NCBI RefSeq assembly: GCF_008710285.1
Contig: NZ_VYQF01000001.1
Span: forward strand, 1,249,501-1,313,500
DNA length: 64,000 nucleotides
DNA from: Ginsengibacter hankyongi
Lineage (GTDB): Bacteria > Bacteroidota > Bacteroidia > Chitinophagales > Chitinophagaceae
Reading direction: 5' to 3'
Both the position numbers and the translations under genes were made by a program. Below are positions 26,415-35,182 of this stretch, one piece after another. Numbering within the stretch: position 1 is the stretch's first letter; each line of letters begins with the position of its first letter. The notes beneath the pieces are model-generated. The model had not been told where the DNA came from, made no database searches, and was given only the letters and a program-made list of their open reading frames with translations.

Positions 26415-27881
26415 TTATTTTCCAACCAATTGAAACATTTCAGATAAAATTTTCTTATCATCAAAATCATATTTTATCCCATTTATTTCCTGGTATTTCT
26501 CGTGTCCTTTACCAGCCACCAAAATAATATCCTGTTGCCCGGCTAGGTTCACTGCTGTTTTAATGGCCTCTTTCCTGTCAACAATTGATATATATTTTTT
26601 TCTTGCAATAATTGGTACGCCCGCTTCCATATCTTTTATTATTTGCGCAGCATCTTCATTTCTTGGATTGTCTGATGTAAAAATTATTTGATCACTGTAT
26701 TGACACGCTACCTCAGCCATTACAGGTCGCTTGGCCTTATCCCTATTTCCTCCGCAACCAACAACAGTAATTACTTTTTCTTCGCCATGTTTTAAATTTT
26801 TTATTGTTGCCAATACATTCAATAACGCATCCGGCGTATGCGCATAATCCACTATTCCAATTATTTTTTCATTTCGTGAAACCATATAATCAAACCTCCC
26901 TTCTGCCCCGGTAAGACCACTAAGGACCTGCAAAACAGTTTGCTTGTTTTCATTAAGACAAACCGCTGCACCATATACCGCTAAAAGATTATAAGCATTG
27001 AAAGTGCCAATAAGCCTGCAATGAACTTCAATATCATTTATGACTAACACAAGGCCGCGCAACGAGTTCTCTATAATTTTCCCTTTAAAGTCGGCCATTG
27101 TTTTTAGGCTGTATAAATATTTTTTAGCCTTTGTGTTCTGCAACATCACAGCTCCCCGTTTGTCATCCGCGTTACTTATTGCAAATGCAAAAGACGGTAA
27201 TGAATCGAAAAATTGTTTTTTAACTCTTATATATTCGTCGAAGGTTTTGTGGTAGTCGAGATGATCATGAGTGATGTTGCTGAAAATTCCGCCTGCAAAT
27301 GTTAAGCCCGCAATACGATGCTGATCTATGGCGTGTGAACTTACTTCCATAAAAACATAAGTACAACCTTCCGCATACATTTCTGCAATGAGTTTATTAA
27401 GACTAATAGCATCGGGTGTGGTATGAGTTGATGGTAATATTTTGCCAGCTATCTGATTTTGTACAGTGCTTATCAACCCGCATTTGTAATTTAATTGAGA
27501 AAACAATTTGAACAGTAGCGTTGCAATGGTAGTTTTTCCGTTAGTTCCCGTTACTCCAACGAGCTTTATTTTTCCTGATAATTCGCCATAAAAATTATGT
27601 GCCATTATACCTGCAGCAACTGCGCTGTTTCCAACAACGATGTATTGTATATTATCACTAAGAGTTGCCGGTAAAATTTCGCATACAACTACTGATGCAC
27701 CGCCAGTAATAGCAGCATTAATAAAAGAATGACCATCAGTAAGCGTTCCCTTTACAGCGATGAAACAACTACCCGGCTTCACTTTTCGTGAATCCGTTTG
27801 TAAATCACTTACTTCACTTACAGGCGCACCTGCAACCGAAATAATTTTTACTTTGTATAATATTTGTTGCAGTAATGCCAT
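26415..27881 (-). CDS. murE: UDP-MurNAc-tripeptide synthetase MurE
   Basis: A 488-residue Mur ligase that adds the third residue to the stem peptide. The ATP loop is GVTGTNGKTT and a lysine in the central domain lies before FDYMVS. The C-terminal DNPR tetrapeptide (in TSDNPRNED) is the motif associated with meso-diaminopimelate as substrate, so the peptidoglycan should be of the DAP type. Its ATG overlaps the ftsI stop (TAATG), which implies translational coupling, and it ends 10 nt before mraY. Confidence 0.96.
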   Translation of the reverse strand: MALLQQILYKVKIISVAGAPVSEVSDLQTDSRKVKPGSCFIAVKGTLTDGHSFINAAITGGASVVVCEILPATLSDNIQYIVVGNSAVAAGIMAHNFYGELSGKIKLVGVTGTNGKTTIATLLFKLFSQLNYKCGLISTVQNQIAGKILPSTHTTPDAISLNKLIAEMYAEGCTYVFMEVSSHAIDQHRIAGLTFAGGIFSNITHDHLDYHKTFDEYIRVKKQFFDSLPSFAFAISNADDKRGAVMLQNTKAKKYLYSLKTMADFKGKIIENSLRGLVLVINDIEVHCRLIGTFNAYNLLAVYGAAVCLNENKQTVLQVLSGLTGAEGRFDYMVSRNEKIIGIVDYAHTPDALLNVLATIKNLKHGEEKVITVVGCGGNRDKAKRPVMAEVACQYSDQIIFTSDNPRNEDAAQIIKDMEAGVPIIARKKYISIVDRKEAIKTAVNLAGQQDIILVAGKGHEKYQEINGIKYDFDDKKILSEMFQLVGK

Positions 27882-30004
27882 TAATTCAACTGAAGATTTA
27901 TTGATTGTCCCTTGTGAAAATCTGTGTTCTGTGCCAACGATTGATAAATCACTTTTCCCTGTCCTTTAACCTCTACCTTTAATCCCATATTTTCTAATAA
28001 ATACACAGCGTCTTTCAAACCAAATCCTGTTACATCCGGCACTTTTTTTACAGGGCCTGTTGTATTATATGCTGAATTAAGTTGCGCATAATTATAGTTA
28101 AGAACTGTTGATCTCCAGGATCCGGCTATTGCAGAATCAGATGAAGGATAATTAAACGTAGTTAGTATTTTATTCAAATCAGTTTTTAAACCAAAGAATC
28201 TTAATGCACTGCTGTCAGTTCCATTTGGTAATTGAGCCAGCGGCTCGCTGCCAATTCTTTCCGCATAAATTTTATCAGCAACTTCTCTAAATACAGGTCC
28301 GGATACCACACCGCCGTAAGCAAGTTTTGAATCACTCCCATTTTGTATCACCACGGCAATACTATATTTTGGATTCTCGGCAGGAAAATAGCCCATGAAA
28401 GCAGATTGATAAATTTTATTTCCTTTATTATAACCCCGGTTATCCATTGCCGTTACTGCTGTTCCTGTTTTGCCTGCAATGTTGTAAACATTAGTTTCAA
28501 GAGCATGCCCAGTTCCATGCTCACTTTGCAATACCGCCATCAAACATCCCTTAACTTTCCCCAGAGTTTCATCGCTGCATATCTTATCAATAAGTACTTT
28601 AGGCTCAAAAGTTTTAATGGGCCGCCCCATTTCATTTATAGAATTAACCAGGTAAGGCTGCATCATTTTACCATTGTTGGCAACTGCATTATACAACATC
28701 AGTAATTGCAACGGCGTTACTAATTCTTCATAACCGTGAGCCATAAACGGCAATGTTGTTTTTGTCCAGTATTTACTTCCGGGCTTTTTTATGTAAGGAG
28801 AAGCTGCACCAACAATATCAATGCCTGTGGCAGTGTCAAGACGCAAAGCATGCAAATGATTATAAAAACGCATTGGCTGGTTATGATAATATTCATCAGC
28901 CATCTTTGCAAATGCCACATTTGATGAACGGGCAAACGCTTCTTTAACAGTCATTTCATGTTCTCCCAAATGTGAATCTGTAATATGAAGACCGTAAAAA
29001 ACTTTTCGGCCGCCTTCGCAATCAACTATGCTTCCCGTATCAACATATTTATCTTCAAGTAATGAAATTAATGTTGCCAGTTTAAAAACAGATCCTGGCT
29101 CTGTTCTTCGGCCAAGGCCGTAATTATAATCTTCAATATATTCTCCATCGGTTCTTCTTCCAAGGTTGGCGATTGCTTTTATTTTACCTGTTTGTGTTTC
29201 CATTACAATACAGGTTCCATGCAATGAATTATTTGCAACCATCATTTTCATAAGCGCATTTTCCGCTACGTCCTGCATGTAAGTGTCGATGGTGGTTATA
29301 ATATCTTTTCCGTTTTCGGGTTCTATTTGAGCGCCATCTACCGGAACATAGGCACCAGCCATATATCGCATAAGCCTGCTTCCGGTCTGTCCTTTTAAAA
29401 CGCTATCATAAGATCTTTCTAAACCAACATTTTTACTGGTATCTCCGCGGGAAAGCCCCACGGTCCTGTTTGCGAGTAACACATAAGGATTAACCCTGTT
29501 ATCTCTTACATCTACAATGAACCCACTTTTATTGCGGCCTTGTCTTACCAATGGAAAATTTCTCAGAGATGTATATTCTTCAAATGAAATTTTCTTTTTT
29601 AACGGATAATACCTGTCCTGGTTCTTATACCCTGCCACCAAAAGTTTCCGGTAAGATGATACAGGTGCATCTTTAAATAATTTCGCCAAAGCGATACTTA
29701 AAGAATCGAGATTATCATAGAACCTTTTGCCATTTTTTTCGCGAAGGCCGTCTGCCCCAAAATCTACATATACATCAAATACAGGAATAGATGTGCTGAG
29801 CATATTTCCATCTTCACTGTAGATGGTTCCACGTTCAGCGTTTATATCCATATATTTTAGATGCTGGGTATTACTCATTTTTTTCCAATATGCTCCCTGT
29901 ACTCTTTGGATATAAACAACACGGCCCAGTATTATTGTACCCAGCACGATAATGCCAAGAAAACATAAATAGATGCGCCACAATATGTCTTTTTTTACAT
30001 CCAA
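27881..30004 (-). CDS. ftsI: Septal penicillin-binding protein FtsI (PBP3) with PASTA domain
   Basis: A 707-residue class B transpeptidase. A single N-terminal transmembrane helix (about 9-31) leads to the dimerisation domain, then the transpeptidase with Ser305-V-F-Lys308, Ser360-S-Asn362 and Lys512-T-G. A single PASTA domain closes the protein (VPDVTGFGLKDAVYLLE). The start must be non-ATG: TTG at 30004 is used here, since the ATG 4 nt further in is out of frame. The frame runs open back to the ftsL stop codon. FtsI crosslinks septal peptidoglycan with FtsW. Confidence 0.93.
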   Translation of the reverse strand: MDVKKDILWRIYLCFLGIIVLGTIILGRVVYIQRVQGAYWKKMSNTQHLKYMDINAERGTIYSEDGNMLSTSIPVFDVYVDFGADGLREKNGKRFYDNLDSLSIALAKLFKDAPVSSYRKLLVAGYKNQDRYYPLKKKISFEEYTSLRNFPLVRQGRNKSGFIVDVRDNRVNPYVLLANRTVGLSRGDTSKNVGLERSYDSVLKGQTGSRLMRYMAGAYVPVDGAQIEPENGKDIITTIDTYMQDVAENALMKMMVANNSLHGTCIVMETQTGKIKAIANLGRRTDGEYIEDYNYGLGRRTEPGSVFKLATLISLLEDKYVDTGSIVDCEGGRKVFYGLHITDSHLGEHEMTVKEAFARSSNVAFAKMADEYYHNQPMRFYNHLHALRLDTATGIDIVGAASPYIKKPGSKYWTKTTLPFMAHGYEELVTPLQLLMLYNAVANNGKMMQPYLVNSINEMGRPIKTFEPKVLIDKICSDETLGKVKGCLMAVLQSEHGTGHALETNVYNIAGKTGTAVTAMDNRGYNKGNKIYQSAFMGYFPAENPKYSIAVVIQNGSDSKLAYGGVVSGPVFREVADKIYAERIGSEPLAQLPNGTDSSALRFFGLKTDLNKILTTFNYPSSDSAIAGSWRSTVLNYNYAQLNSAYNTTGPVKKVPDVTGFGLKDAVYLLENMGLKVEVKGQGKVIYQSLAQNTDFHKGQSINLQLN

Positions 30005-30031
30005 TATTTTAGTTTCTAATTCAGTTTCTAA

Positions 30032-30379
30032 TTATTTACTTTCTAAAGTATCAATGAGCTTTACCGGCGGCACTAATAATTCTTTCAAGCCCAATGGTTC
30101 AACGGCTTTAGCCAATTCGCTCTCTTTACTTCTGAATATCACATCGCGTTTTACTGTTTTAAATTCGTATTCTTTTTCCTTTAAGTTTTTCGCAGTGGAA
30201 TTTATTTTCCTTACAATTTTATCAGCGTAATGACCGTTAGCGATGTAGATTATGGCAAGAGCCGAGGCAAAAAGATAAAATGGAATGTTCTTCACAAGCC
30301 ATGCGTTATACAATAATCTTTTCCGGTTTCTTTTCGTGAAAGATTTCTTTTTATTATCGTTATCTTTCTCTTCAGTCAT
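30032..30379 (-). CDS. ftsL: FtsL-like cell division protein
   Basis: A 115-residue bitopic protein: a Lys/Arg-rich cytoplasmic segment of about 30 residues, a single helix around NIPFYLFASALAIIYIANG, then a charged alpha-helical stretch likely to form a coiled coil. It stands between rsmH and ftsI, the standard place of ftsL. Sequence identity in this family is low, so the call depends on position, size and topology. FtsL joins FtsB and FtsQ to activate FtsWI. The stop codon is in the same frame as ftsI, 27 nt ahead of that gene's TTG. Confidence 0.82.
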   Translation of the reverse strand: MTEEKDNDNKKKSFTKRNRKRLLYNAWLVKNIPFYLFASALAIIYIANGHYADKIVRKINSTAKNLKEKEYEFKTVKRDVIFRSKESELAKAVEPLGLKELLVPPVKLIDTLESK

Positions 30380-30405
30380 TTTTCAGATTTATCTAATGTA
30401 TTTTT

Positions 30406-31338
30406 TTACTTAGAAATGTTGTTCGAAACTTTTATTTTTTCAGCAATACGCAATTTGGAACTTCTAGACCTTGGGTTATTTTTCAATTCTTCCTGTGAAG
30501 GTGTAATTGGTTTTTTTGTTATTACTTTTAACTCATTTTTTGACAATGTTCCATACAAATCATTTTCCTGTATTTCATCAAAATTTCCATTCTTAAAAAA
30601 ATTTTTTACAAGCCTGTCTTCTAATGAATGAAAAGTAATTACTGCAATTCTCCCTCCTGGCACAAGTACATCGGGTGCTTGCAGCAACATTTCTTTCAAC
30701 GCACCAAACTCATCATTTACCTCTATCCGCAATGCCTGGAACACCTGTGCAAAGTATTTTTCAGGATTTCCTTTTACGACAGGATAAAGTGCATTTTTAA
30801 ATTCATTTATAGTTTTAAGTGATTGCGTTTTTCGTAATTGAACAATCAACTTTGCAAGCGTTTTTGCATTAGTTACTTCTCCATATTGTTCAAAAATTTT
30901 ATGCAATCTCTCTTCACTATAATTTTGAATGACGTAGGCCGCATCTAGTTTTTCTGATTGATTCATCCGCATATCCAAAGCCCCATTAAAGCGTGTAGAA
31001 AATCCTCTTTCGCCTACATTAAACTGGTGACTTGAAACACCAAGATCGGCCAGGACTCCATTTACTTTTGAAATTTTATGAAGGCGGAGAAAGCGTTGAA
31101 GATGCCTGAAGTTATGGGGTATGAAAATTACTCTGTCATCATCGGGAAGGTTTTTAACTGCGTCTGCATCCTGGTCAAAAGCAATCAATCTTCCACTGCT
31201 GTTTAAATGCTTAAGTATAGCCGACGCATGACCACCACCGCCAAAAGTACAATCCACATAAATTCCGGAAGGATCAATTTGCAAACCATTGATTACTTCT
31301 TGCATCAAAACCGGCACATGGTATATGCCCTTTTGCAT
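30406..31338 (-). CDS. rsmH: 16S rRNA (cytosine(1402)-N(4))-methyltransferase RsmH
   Basis: A 310-residue SAM-dependent methyltransferase (formerly MraW). YHVPVLMQEV opens the protein, the SAM loop is TFGGGGHASAIL (residues 31-42), and LGVSSHQFN, RGFSTRFNGALDMRM and FHSLEDRLVKNFF are family signatures. It methylates C1402 in the decoding centre of 16S rRNA. The gene begins 1 nt after the mraZ stop, so the two are translationally linked, as in most bacteria. Confidence 0.97.
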   Translation of the reverse strand: MQKGIYHVPVLMQEVINGLQIDPSGIYVDCTFGGGGHASAILKHLNSSGRLIAFDQDADAVKNLPDDDRVIFIPHNFRHLQRFLRLHKISKVNGVLADLGVSSHQFNVGERGFSTRFNGALDMRMNQSEKLDAAYVIQNYSEERLHKIFEQYGEVTNAKTLAKLIVQLRKTQSLKTINEFKNALYPVVKGNPEKYFAQVFQALRIEVNDEFGALKEMLLQAPDVLVPGGRIAVITFHSLEDRLVKNFFKNGNFDEIQENDLYGTLSKNELKVITKKPITPSQEELKNNPRSRSSKLRIAEKIKVSNNISK

Positions 31339-31339
31339 T

Positions 31340-31804
31340 TTATGATTTTATAATTTTATCTCCCGCCATAACTTCTTTTGCCAAATCACTAAATGCCTCT
31401 GGTGAAAAAGTTTCAAAGAACTGCTGATATTTTATTTTATCCCAAATCTCAATTTTATCAATTGCCGAAACCAGCACAATATCTTTCTCAAGCCCCGCAT
31501 AGTCCATAAGGTTTTTTGGCAATAAAAGGCGGCCTGCATTATCAAGTTCAACCTGGGTGGCGCCGTTTAAAAAATACCGCTTGAATTGCCTTACTTTGGG
31601 ATCAAAATCATTCAGGTTGCTTAAATCAGAAAATAAGGGTTTCCAGCTTTTGGATGTGTATAAACTCAGGCATTTCTCAAATCCCCTGTTCAGAACGAAA
31701 GGTTCACTACCGCTTTCCGGCAACTGTTTCTTAATGCCTGAAGGCAGCAGAAAACGACCTTTCGCATCTAACGTAGCTTCGTATTCACCAATAAAGCCTG
31801 TCAT
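31340..31804 (-). CDS. mraZ: Transcriptional regulator MraZ
   Basis: A 154-residue DNA-binding protein made of two SpoVT-AbrB-like halves. Each half carries the conserved D-x-x-G-R motif: Asp13-A-K-G-Arg17 followed by FLLP, and Asp88-N-A-G-Arg92 followed by LLLP. MraZ forms a ring that binds short direct repeats in its own promoter and controls the dcw operon. Matching repeats are present 32-56 nt upstream of this start. First gene of the cluster, length as expected. Confidence 0.96.
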   Translation of the reverse strand: MTGFIGEYEATLDAKGRFLLPSGIKKQLPESGSEPFVLNRGFEKCLSLYTSKSWKPLFSDLSNLNDFDPKVRQFKRYFLNGATQVELDNAGRLLLPKNLMDYAGLEKDIVLVSAIDKIEIWDKIKYQQFFETFSPEAFSDLAKEVMAGDKIIKS

Positions 31805-31835
31805 TATGAACGAATTAGATTTGTAAAATTTAAAT

Positions 31836-31860
31836 TACCACAAAATAACACTTTTTCCCA
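31836..31860 (-). promoter_or_regulatory. MraZ operator: three TGNNA repeats at 10-bp spacing
   Basis: On the minus strand the sequence reads TGGGA, AAAAG, TGTTA, TTTTG, TGGTA: three TGNNA pentamers separated by exactly 5 nt. Known MraZ sites in E. coli and Mycoplasma are TGGGN repeats with 5-nt spacers. The site lies 32-56 nt before the mraZ ATG and overlaps a likely promoter (TTG-N19-TATTTTG, one base short of the -7 consensus), so binding would be autoregulatory. Confidence 0.65.
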
Positions 31861-31985
31861 CTTACACAACATTTTTAAACAAATCTTTTTTATACACCAC
31901 CTTATAAGGACTTTGTACAGGGAGTCTTAGAGCATTTTTCTTAAAAGCACATGTGCAGAACCTGTGAATTGAATGTGGAAAAAAT

Positions 31986-32102
31986 ATGGATAATGTCACC
32001 GGATATAAGGCCAAAATGGCATTTAAGAAATTACCTCACTTATTTCCTGAGGAGAAATTACTGATTGGAGAGGTTATTGAGAAAATTAAGCGAGAATGTT
32101 AA
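31986..32102 (+). CDS. Possible 38-residue small protein
   Basis: ATG at 31986 opens a 38-codon frame to TAA at 32100-32102, encoding a charged peptide with the ending PEEKLLIGEVIEKIKREC, likely a Lys/Glu-rich helix. No RBS or promoter stands out, and it converges with the sensor kinase gene 9 nt away. Codon choice looks gene-like, but a frame this short can be accidental. Confidence 0.25.
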   Translation: MDNVTGYKAKMAFKKLPHLFPEEKLLIGEVIEKIKREC

Positions 32103-32110
32103 GAAACCTG

Positions 32111-33427
32111 CTATTGTTTTAAAACCATAAAGTCTATCGTGAAGCAACTGCCTTTGCCTATCGCACTTTCGGCTTTTATTTTTCCTTTGTGTGCATCTAC
32201 AATCGATTTTACATAACTAAGTCCGAGGCCAAACCCTTTTACATTATGAATGTTACCGGTATGGGCCCGGTAGAATTTTTCAAAAATTCTATTAAGAGTT
32301 TCTTTATTCATTCCAATCCCATTGTCTTCAATCTTAATTCGAATATGATTATTTAAGTTTTGAGTGGATAACTTAATCAACAGGTTGTCTTTGGAATATT
32401 TTATTGCATTATCAAGCAGGTTATTTATAATATTTATTATGTGGACTTCATCGGCCATAATTAAATCATTGGTTGCATTTAAATGAGTCTCCAGTTTGCC
32501 TTTTTTTTCAGCTAAGGGAAGCTGGATATTATTTATGGCCGCGTGAATTAAATCATGCGCACGAATCGGCTTCTCATTAAGTTGAATTTCCTGCTTATCA
32601 AGTAAAGCCGCTTGTAATATGGTCTCTACCTGTTTATTCATCCTTTTATTTTCATCTTTAATAATGCCTGAAAAATAATCCATTTTCGTTCTGTCATTAA
32701 TTACTTTTTCATTCTTGAGCGCATCAACGGCAAGCGAAATAGTGGCCAGTGGAGTTTTAAATTCATGAGTCATGTTATTGATGAAGTCAGACTTTATTTC
32801 GCTTAGTTTCTTTTGGTTAAACAATGCCCTTAAGGTAATAAAGAAGGCTGCAAAAATGATACAAGTAAACACCAGTGCTCCCACTATCATCCAGAACATT
32901 TGTTTCCAGATAATCTTGTTTACATTCGGTACCACAATTACAAGTAATTCCTGCGGTGCAAGGCCTTCAGCGAAACTTCCGCCAGGGGATAGAATTGGCG
33001 ATACGAAATTAAGATTGTGCACAGTATCGAGGTAAGCCTCGGCATATTTTTTTGATTGAAGGTCATCGCCAATCAATGACATGTTTGTGATTGCAAATTC
33101 AAAATCGACATTTTTTATATTATTTTTTTCAAATGCCCTTGTAATCTTAGTACGTATTTCTTCCTTTGTAAATCTATGGACAATCGTAGACGGAAATGCG
33201 TTTAAAGGAAAAAGTATATCTGCATTTTTTCGATTGTCAAAAGGTGATAAGTTTCCTTTATCCTCTGCTAAATCTGTAGCTGCAGTTGCTGTCACTCGAT
33301 TCATGCTGTTTTCAAACTGTTGAGCCTTATCCTCAAGTGCCTGCTGGATCCACACATACTGAAAATAAATAAGACCCAACAAAGACAAAAAAATGAGTAT
33401 AGTGATGATAGGGAAAATTCTCTTCAT
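32111..33427 (-). CDS. Membrane sensor histidine kinase
   Basis: A 438-residue two-component sensor. Two transmembrane helices (about 5-25 and 176-200) enclose a periplasmic domain of roughly 150 residues. The cytoplasmic kinase has His221 in NNMTHEFKTPLA (H-box), NNLLDNAIKYS (N-box), IEDNGIGM (G1) and GFGLGLSYV (G2). There is no HAMP-like linker of normal length. The start is ATG 33427; the frame opens at TTG 33436, but a promoter box overlaps that region. No response regulator gene adjoins it, so its partner is elsewhere. Confidence 0.88.
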   Translation of the reverse strand: MKRIFPIITILIFLSLLGLIYFQYVWIQQALEDKAQQFENSMNRVTATAATDLAEDKGNLSPFDNRKNADILFPLNAFPSTIVHRFTKEEIRTKITRAFEKNNIKNVDFEFAITNMSLIGDDLQSKKYAEAYLDTVHNLNFVSPILSPGGSFAEGLAPQELLVIVVPNVNKIIWKQMFWMIVGALVFTCIIFAAFFITLRALFNQKKLSEIKSDFINNMTHEFKTPLATISLAVDALKNEKVINDRTKMDYFSGIIKDENKRMNKQVETILQAALLDKQEIQLNEKPIRAHDLIHAAINNIQLPLAEKKGKLETHLNATNDLIMADEVHIINIINNLLDNAIKYSKDNLLIKLSTQNLNNHIRIKIEDNGIGMNKETLNRIFEKFYRAHTGNIHNVKGFGLGLSYVKSIVDAHKGKIKAESAIGKGSCFTIDFMVLKQ

Positions 33428-33433
33428 ATACAG

Positions 33434-33465
33434 CAAATTTAAACTTCACAACTGCGAAAATGCAA
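33434..33465 (-). promoter_or_regulatory. Promoter of sensor kinase gene, near-leaderless
   Basis: On the minus strand: TTG, 21-nt spacer, TAAATTTG, a full -7 match. The -7 box ends only 6 nt before the ATG at 33427, so the transcript should begin within a few nucleotides of the start codon. Confidence 0.5.
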
Positions 33466-33572
33466 TAGAAAGTGTATGGCCTAAAATTTTAACTAACCCT
33501 TATCTTTTATAATTTTAAATAAAAAGGATATTGGTAAAATATTTATTCAACAATTAAATATAATTTAGAATT

Positions 33573-34124
33573 ATGATTTATCCTTCGAAGGGCACTTTAT
33601 TAATCGCAAATCCTTTTTTGAAGGATCCTAATTTTAGCCGTGCAGTTATTTTCCTTTGCGAACATACTGATGAAGGGAGTTTTGGATTTGCCCTGAATAA
33701 AAAATTCCCTAAACCTCTTGAACAACTCATCCCCGATTTAAACCTTAATGATTTTCCGGTATATCAGGGAGGCCCTGTTCAAAAAGACGCGTTACATTTT
33801 TTGCACCAGTATCCTGAATTGATAAGCGGCGGTGAAGAGGTTATGGAAAACGTTTTTTGGGGAGGCAATTATGAAAGCCTGCTGGCTAATCTTAAGAATA
33901 ATGATATAAGCAAGGATCGTATACGCTTTTTTATTGGCTACAGCGGCTGGAGCCAGGGACAACTGGATGCTGAATTGAAAGAAAAAAGTTGGCTAACTGT
34001 ACAGGCTACACGAAAATTAATTTTTGATACCAGGCCGGAAGATGTCTGGAAACATTCTGTAAAACACCTGGGAGGTGATTACGAAGTAATGGTCAACTTT
34101 CCTATTGATCCGCAGTTAAATTAA
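33573..34124 (+). CDS. YqgE/AlgH family protein
   Basis: A 183-residue protein of the conserved YqgE (DUF179) family, whose biochemical role is unknown. Typical segments are KGTLLIANPFLKDPNFSRAVIFLCEH, GSFGFALNKK, YQGGPV and FIGYSGWSQGQLDAEL. No signal peptide or membrane helix, so cytoplasmic. It is divergent from the sensor kinase and followed in the same direction by an acyltransferase. Confidence 0.93.
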   Translation: MIYPSKGTLLIANPFLKDPNFSRAVIFLCEHTDEGSFGFALNKKFPKPLEQLIPDLNLNDFPVYQGGPVQKDALHFLHQYPELISGGEEVMENVFWGGNYESLLANLKNNDISKDRIRFFIGYSGWSQGQLDAELKEKSWLTVQATRKLIFDTRPEDVWKHSVKHLGGDYEVMVNFPIDPQLN

Positions 34125-34175
34125 TCAGCGGGGATTAAACGAATTGAGAGAAATTTAATTTTTAATAAAACTGAT

Positions 34176-35126
34176 TTGCTTTATAAAATCTTATTGTTTC
34201 CTGCAAGGCTTTTTATACGTTTTATTTGCCGCAAAATTATAATCAATAATAAAAGCCTTTTACGAAGGGAGGGGCCATTACTTATAGCAGCAAACCATCC
34301 GAATTCATTTTTAGATGCTATCATATTGGCGTCGTTGTTTAGAAATCCTGTTTATTCTTTGGCGCGGGGAGATGCTTTTGCAGGAAAAATAATTACCAGG
34401 ATTCTTACATCATTCTATATGCTTCCTGTTTACCGGGTGAGTGAAGGAGTTGAAAACCTGGAAAATAATTATACAACATTCAATGCATGCCATCATATAT
34501 TTAAAAACAACGGCATTGTTTTAATTTTTAGTGAAGGCAGATGTATTAACGAATGGCATCTTCGACCGCTTAAAAAAGGAACAGCAAGGCTTGCTTTAGC
34601 TGCATGGCAGCAGGGCGTGCCACTCGAGGTTTTACCATTGGGAATTAACTACAGCAGCTTCAGAAAATTTGGCAAAACGATGTTTATAAACTTTGGAAAC
34701 ATCATAACAAAAAAACAAATCAATCCAGATTTTTCCGATGGCTTAGCCATCAATCAGTTTAATGAGATTTTGAAAGAACAACTTCAAAACCTGGTTTTTG
34801 AAATTGATAAAAATGATAAAGAAAAAGTAAAAAAATATTTTTACATCGATCAGTCATTAATAACAAGAATATTGCTTTTTATACCTTCTTTAATAGGATT
34901 TATTTTTCATGCTCCATTATATTTTGCCATTCATTTATCAATAAAAAATAAAGCGAATGATCACTATGATTCCATCATGACCGGGCTGCTTTTTTTTATT
35001 TACCCATTTTATATTTTACTTATTACACTCTTAGCCTTCTTTACAATGCACCATTCAATAGCATTTCTTTTATTGATATTAATGCCCCTTTCGGTTTTGG
35101 CTTTGTTGCATTTTAGGAGATTTTAA
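34176..35126 (+). CDS. 1-acyl-sn-glycerol-3-phosphate acyltransferase-like protein (PlsC domain)
   Basis: A 316-residue membrane-associated acyltransferase. The catalytic block NHPNSFLDAI matches the NHxxxxD motif and FSEGRCIN the substrate-binding EGxR motif. After the catalytic domain come about three hydrophobic helices (residues 225-316), longer than plain PlsC (about 240). Probably acylates lysophosphatidic acid or another lipid acceptor at the inner membrane. The start is a TTG at 34176; no ATG exists earlier in frame. It could equally be a glycerol-3-phosphate acyltransferase-type paralogue. Confidence 0.82.
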   Translation: MLYKILLFPARLFIRFICRKIIINNKSLLRREGPLLIAANHPNSFLDAIILASLFRNPVYSLARGDAFAGKIITRILTSFYMLPVYRVSEGVENLENNYTTFNACHHIFKNNGIVLIFSEGRCINEWHLRPLKKGTARLALAAWQQGVPLEVLPLGINYSSFRKFGKTMFINFGNIITKKQINPDFSDGLAINQFNEILKEQLQNLVFEIDKNDKEKVKKYFYIDQSLITRILLFIPSLIGFIFHAPLYFAIHLSIKNKANDHYDSIMTGLLFFIYPFYILLITLLAFFTMHHSIAFLLLILMPLSVLALLHFRRF

Positions 35127-35136
35127 AATAAAAAAA

Positions 35137-35154
35137 CCCTCAGAAAAATGAGGG
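35137..35154. terminator. Bidirectional hairpin terminator
   Basis: A perfect 6-bp stem (CCCTCA / TGAGGG) with loop GAAAAA is preceded by seven A residues, giving a T-run on the minus strand, and followed on the plus strand by CTAATTTTTG. It sits between the converging acyltransferase and DUF4136-like genes. Confidence 0.75.
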
Positions 35155-35182
35155 CTAATTTTTGCAGGTACAAAAAAAACAA

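Larger units (their letters stand above)
31805..32110. other. Intergenic region between mraZ and sensor kinase
   Basis: A 306-nt region. Its mraZ-proximal 60 nt carry the operator and promoter described separately. The middle is AT-rich without recognisable elements, and the kinase-proximal part contains a small open frame on the plus strand (31986-32102). No terminator for the kinase gene is evident. Confidence 0.6.
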
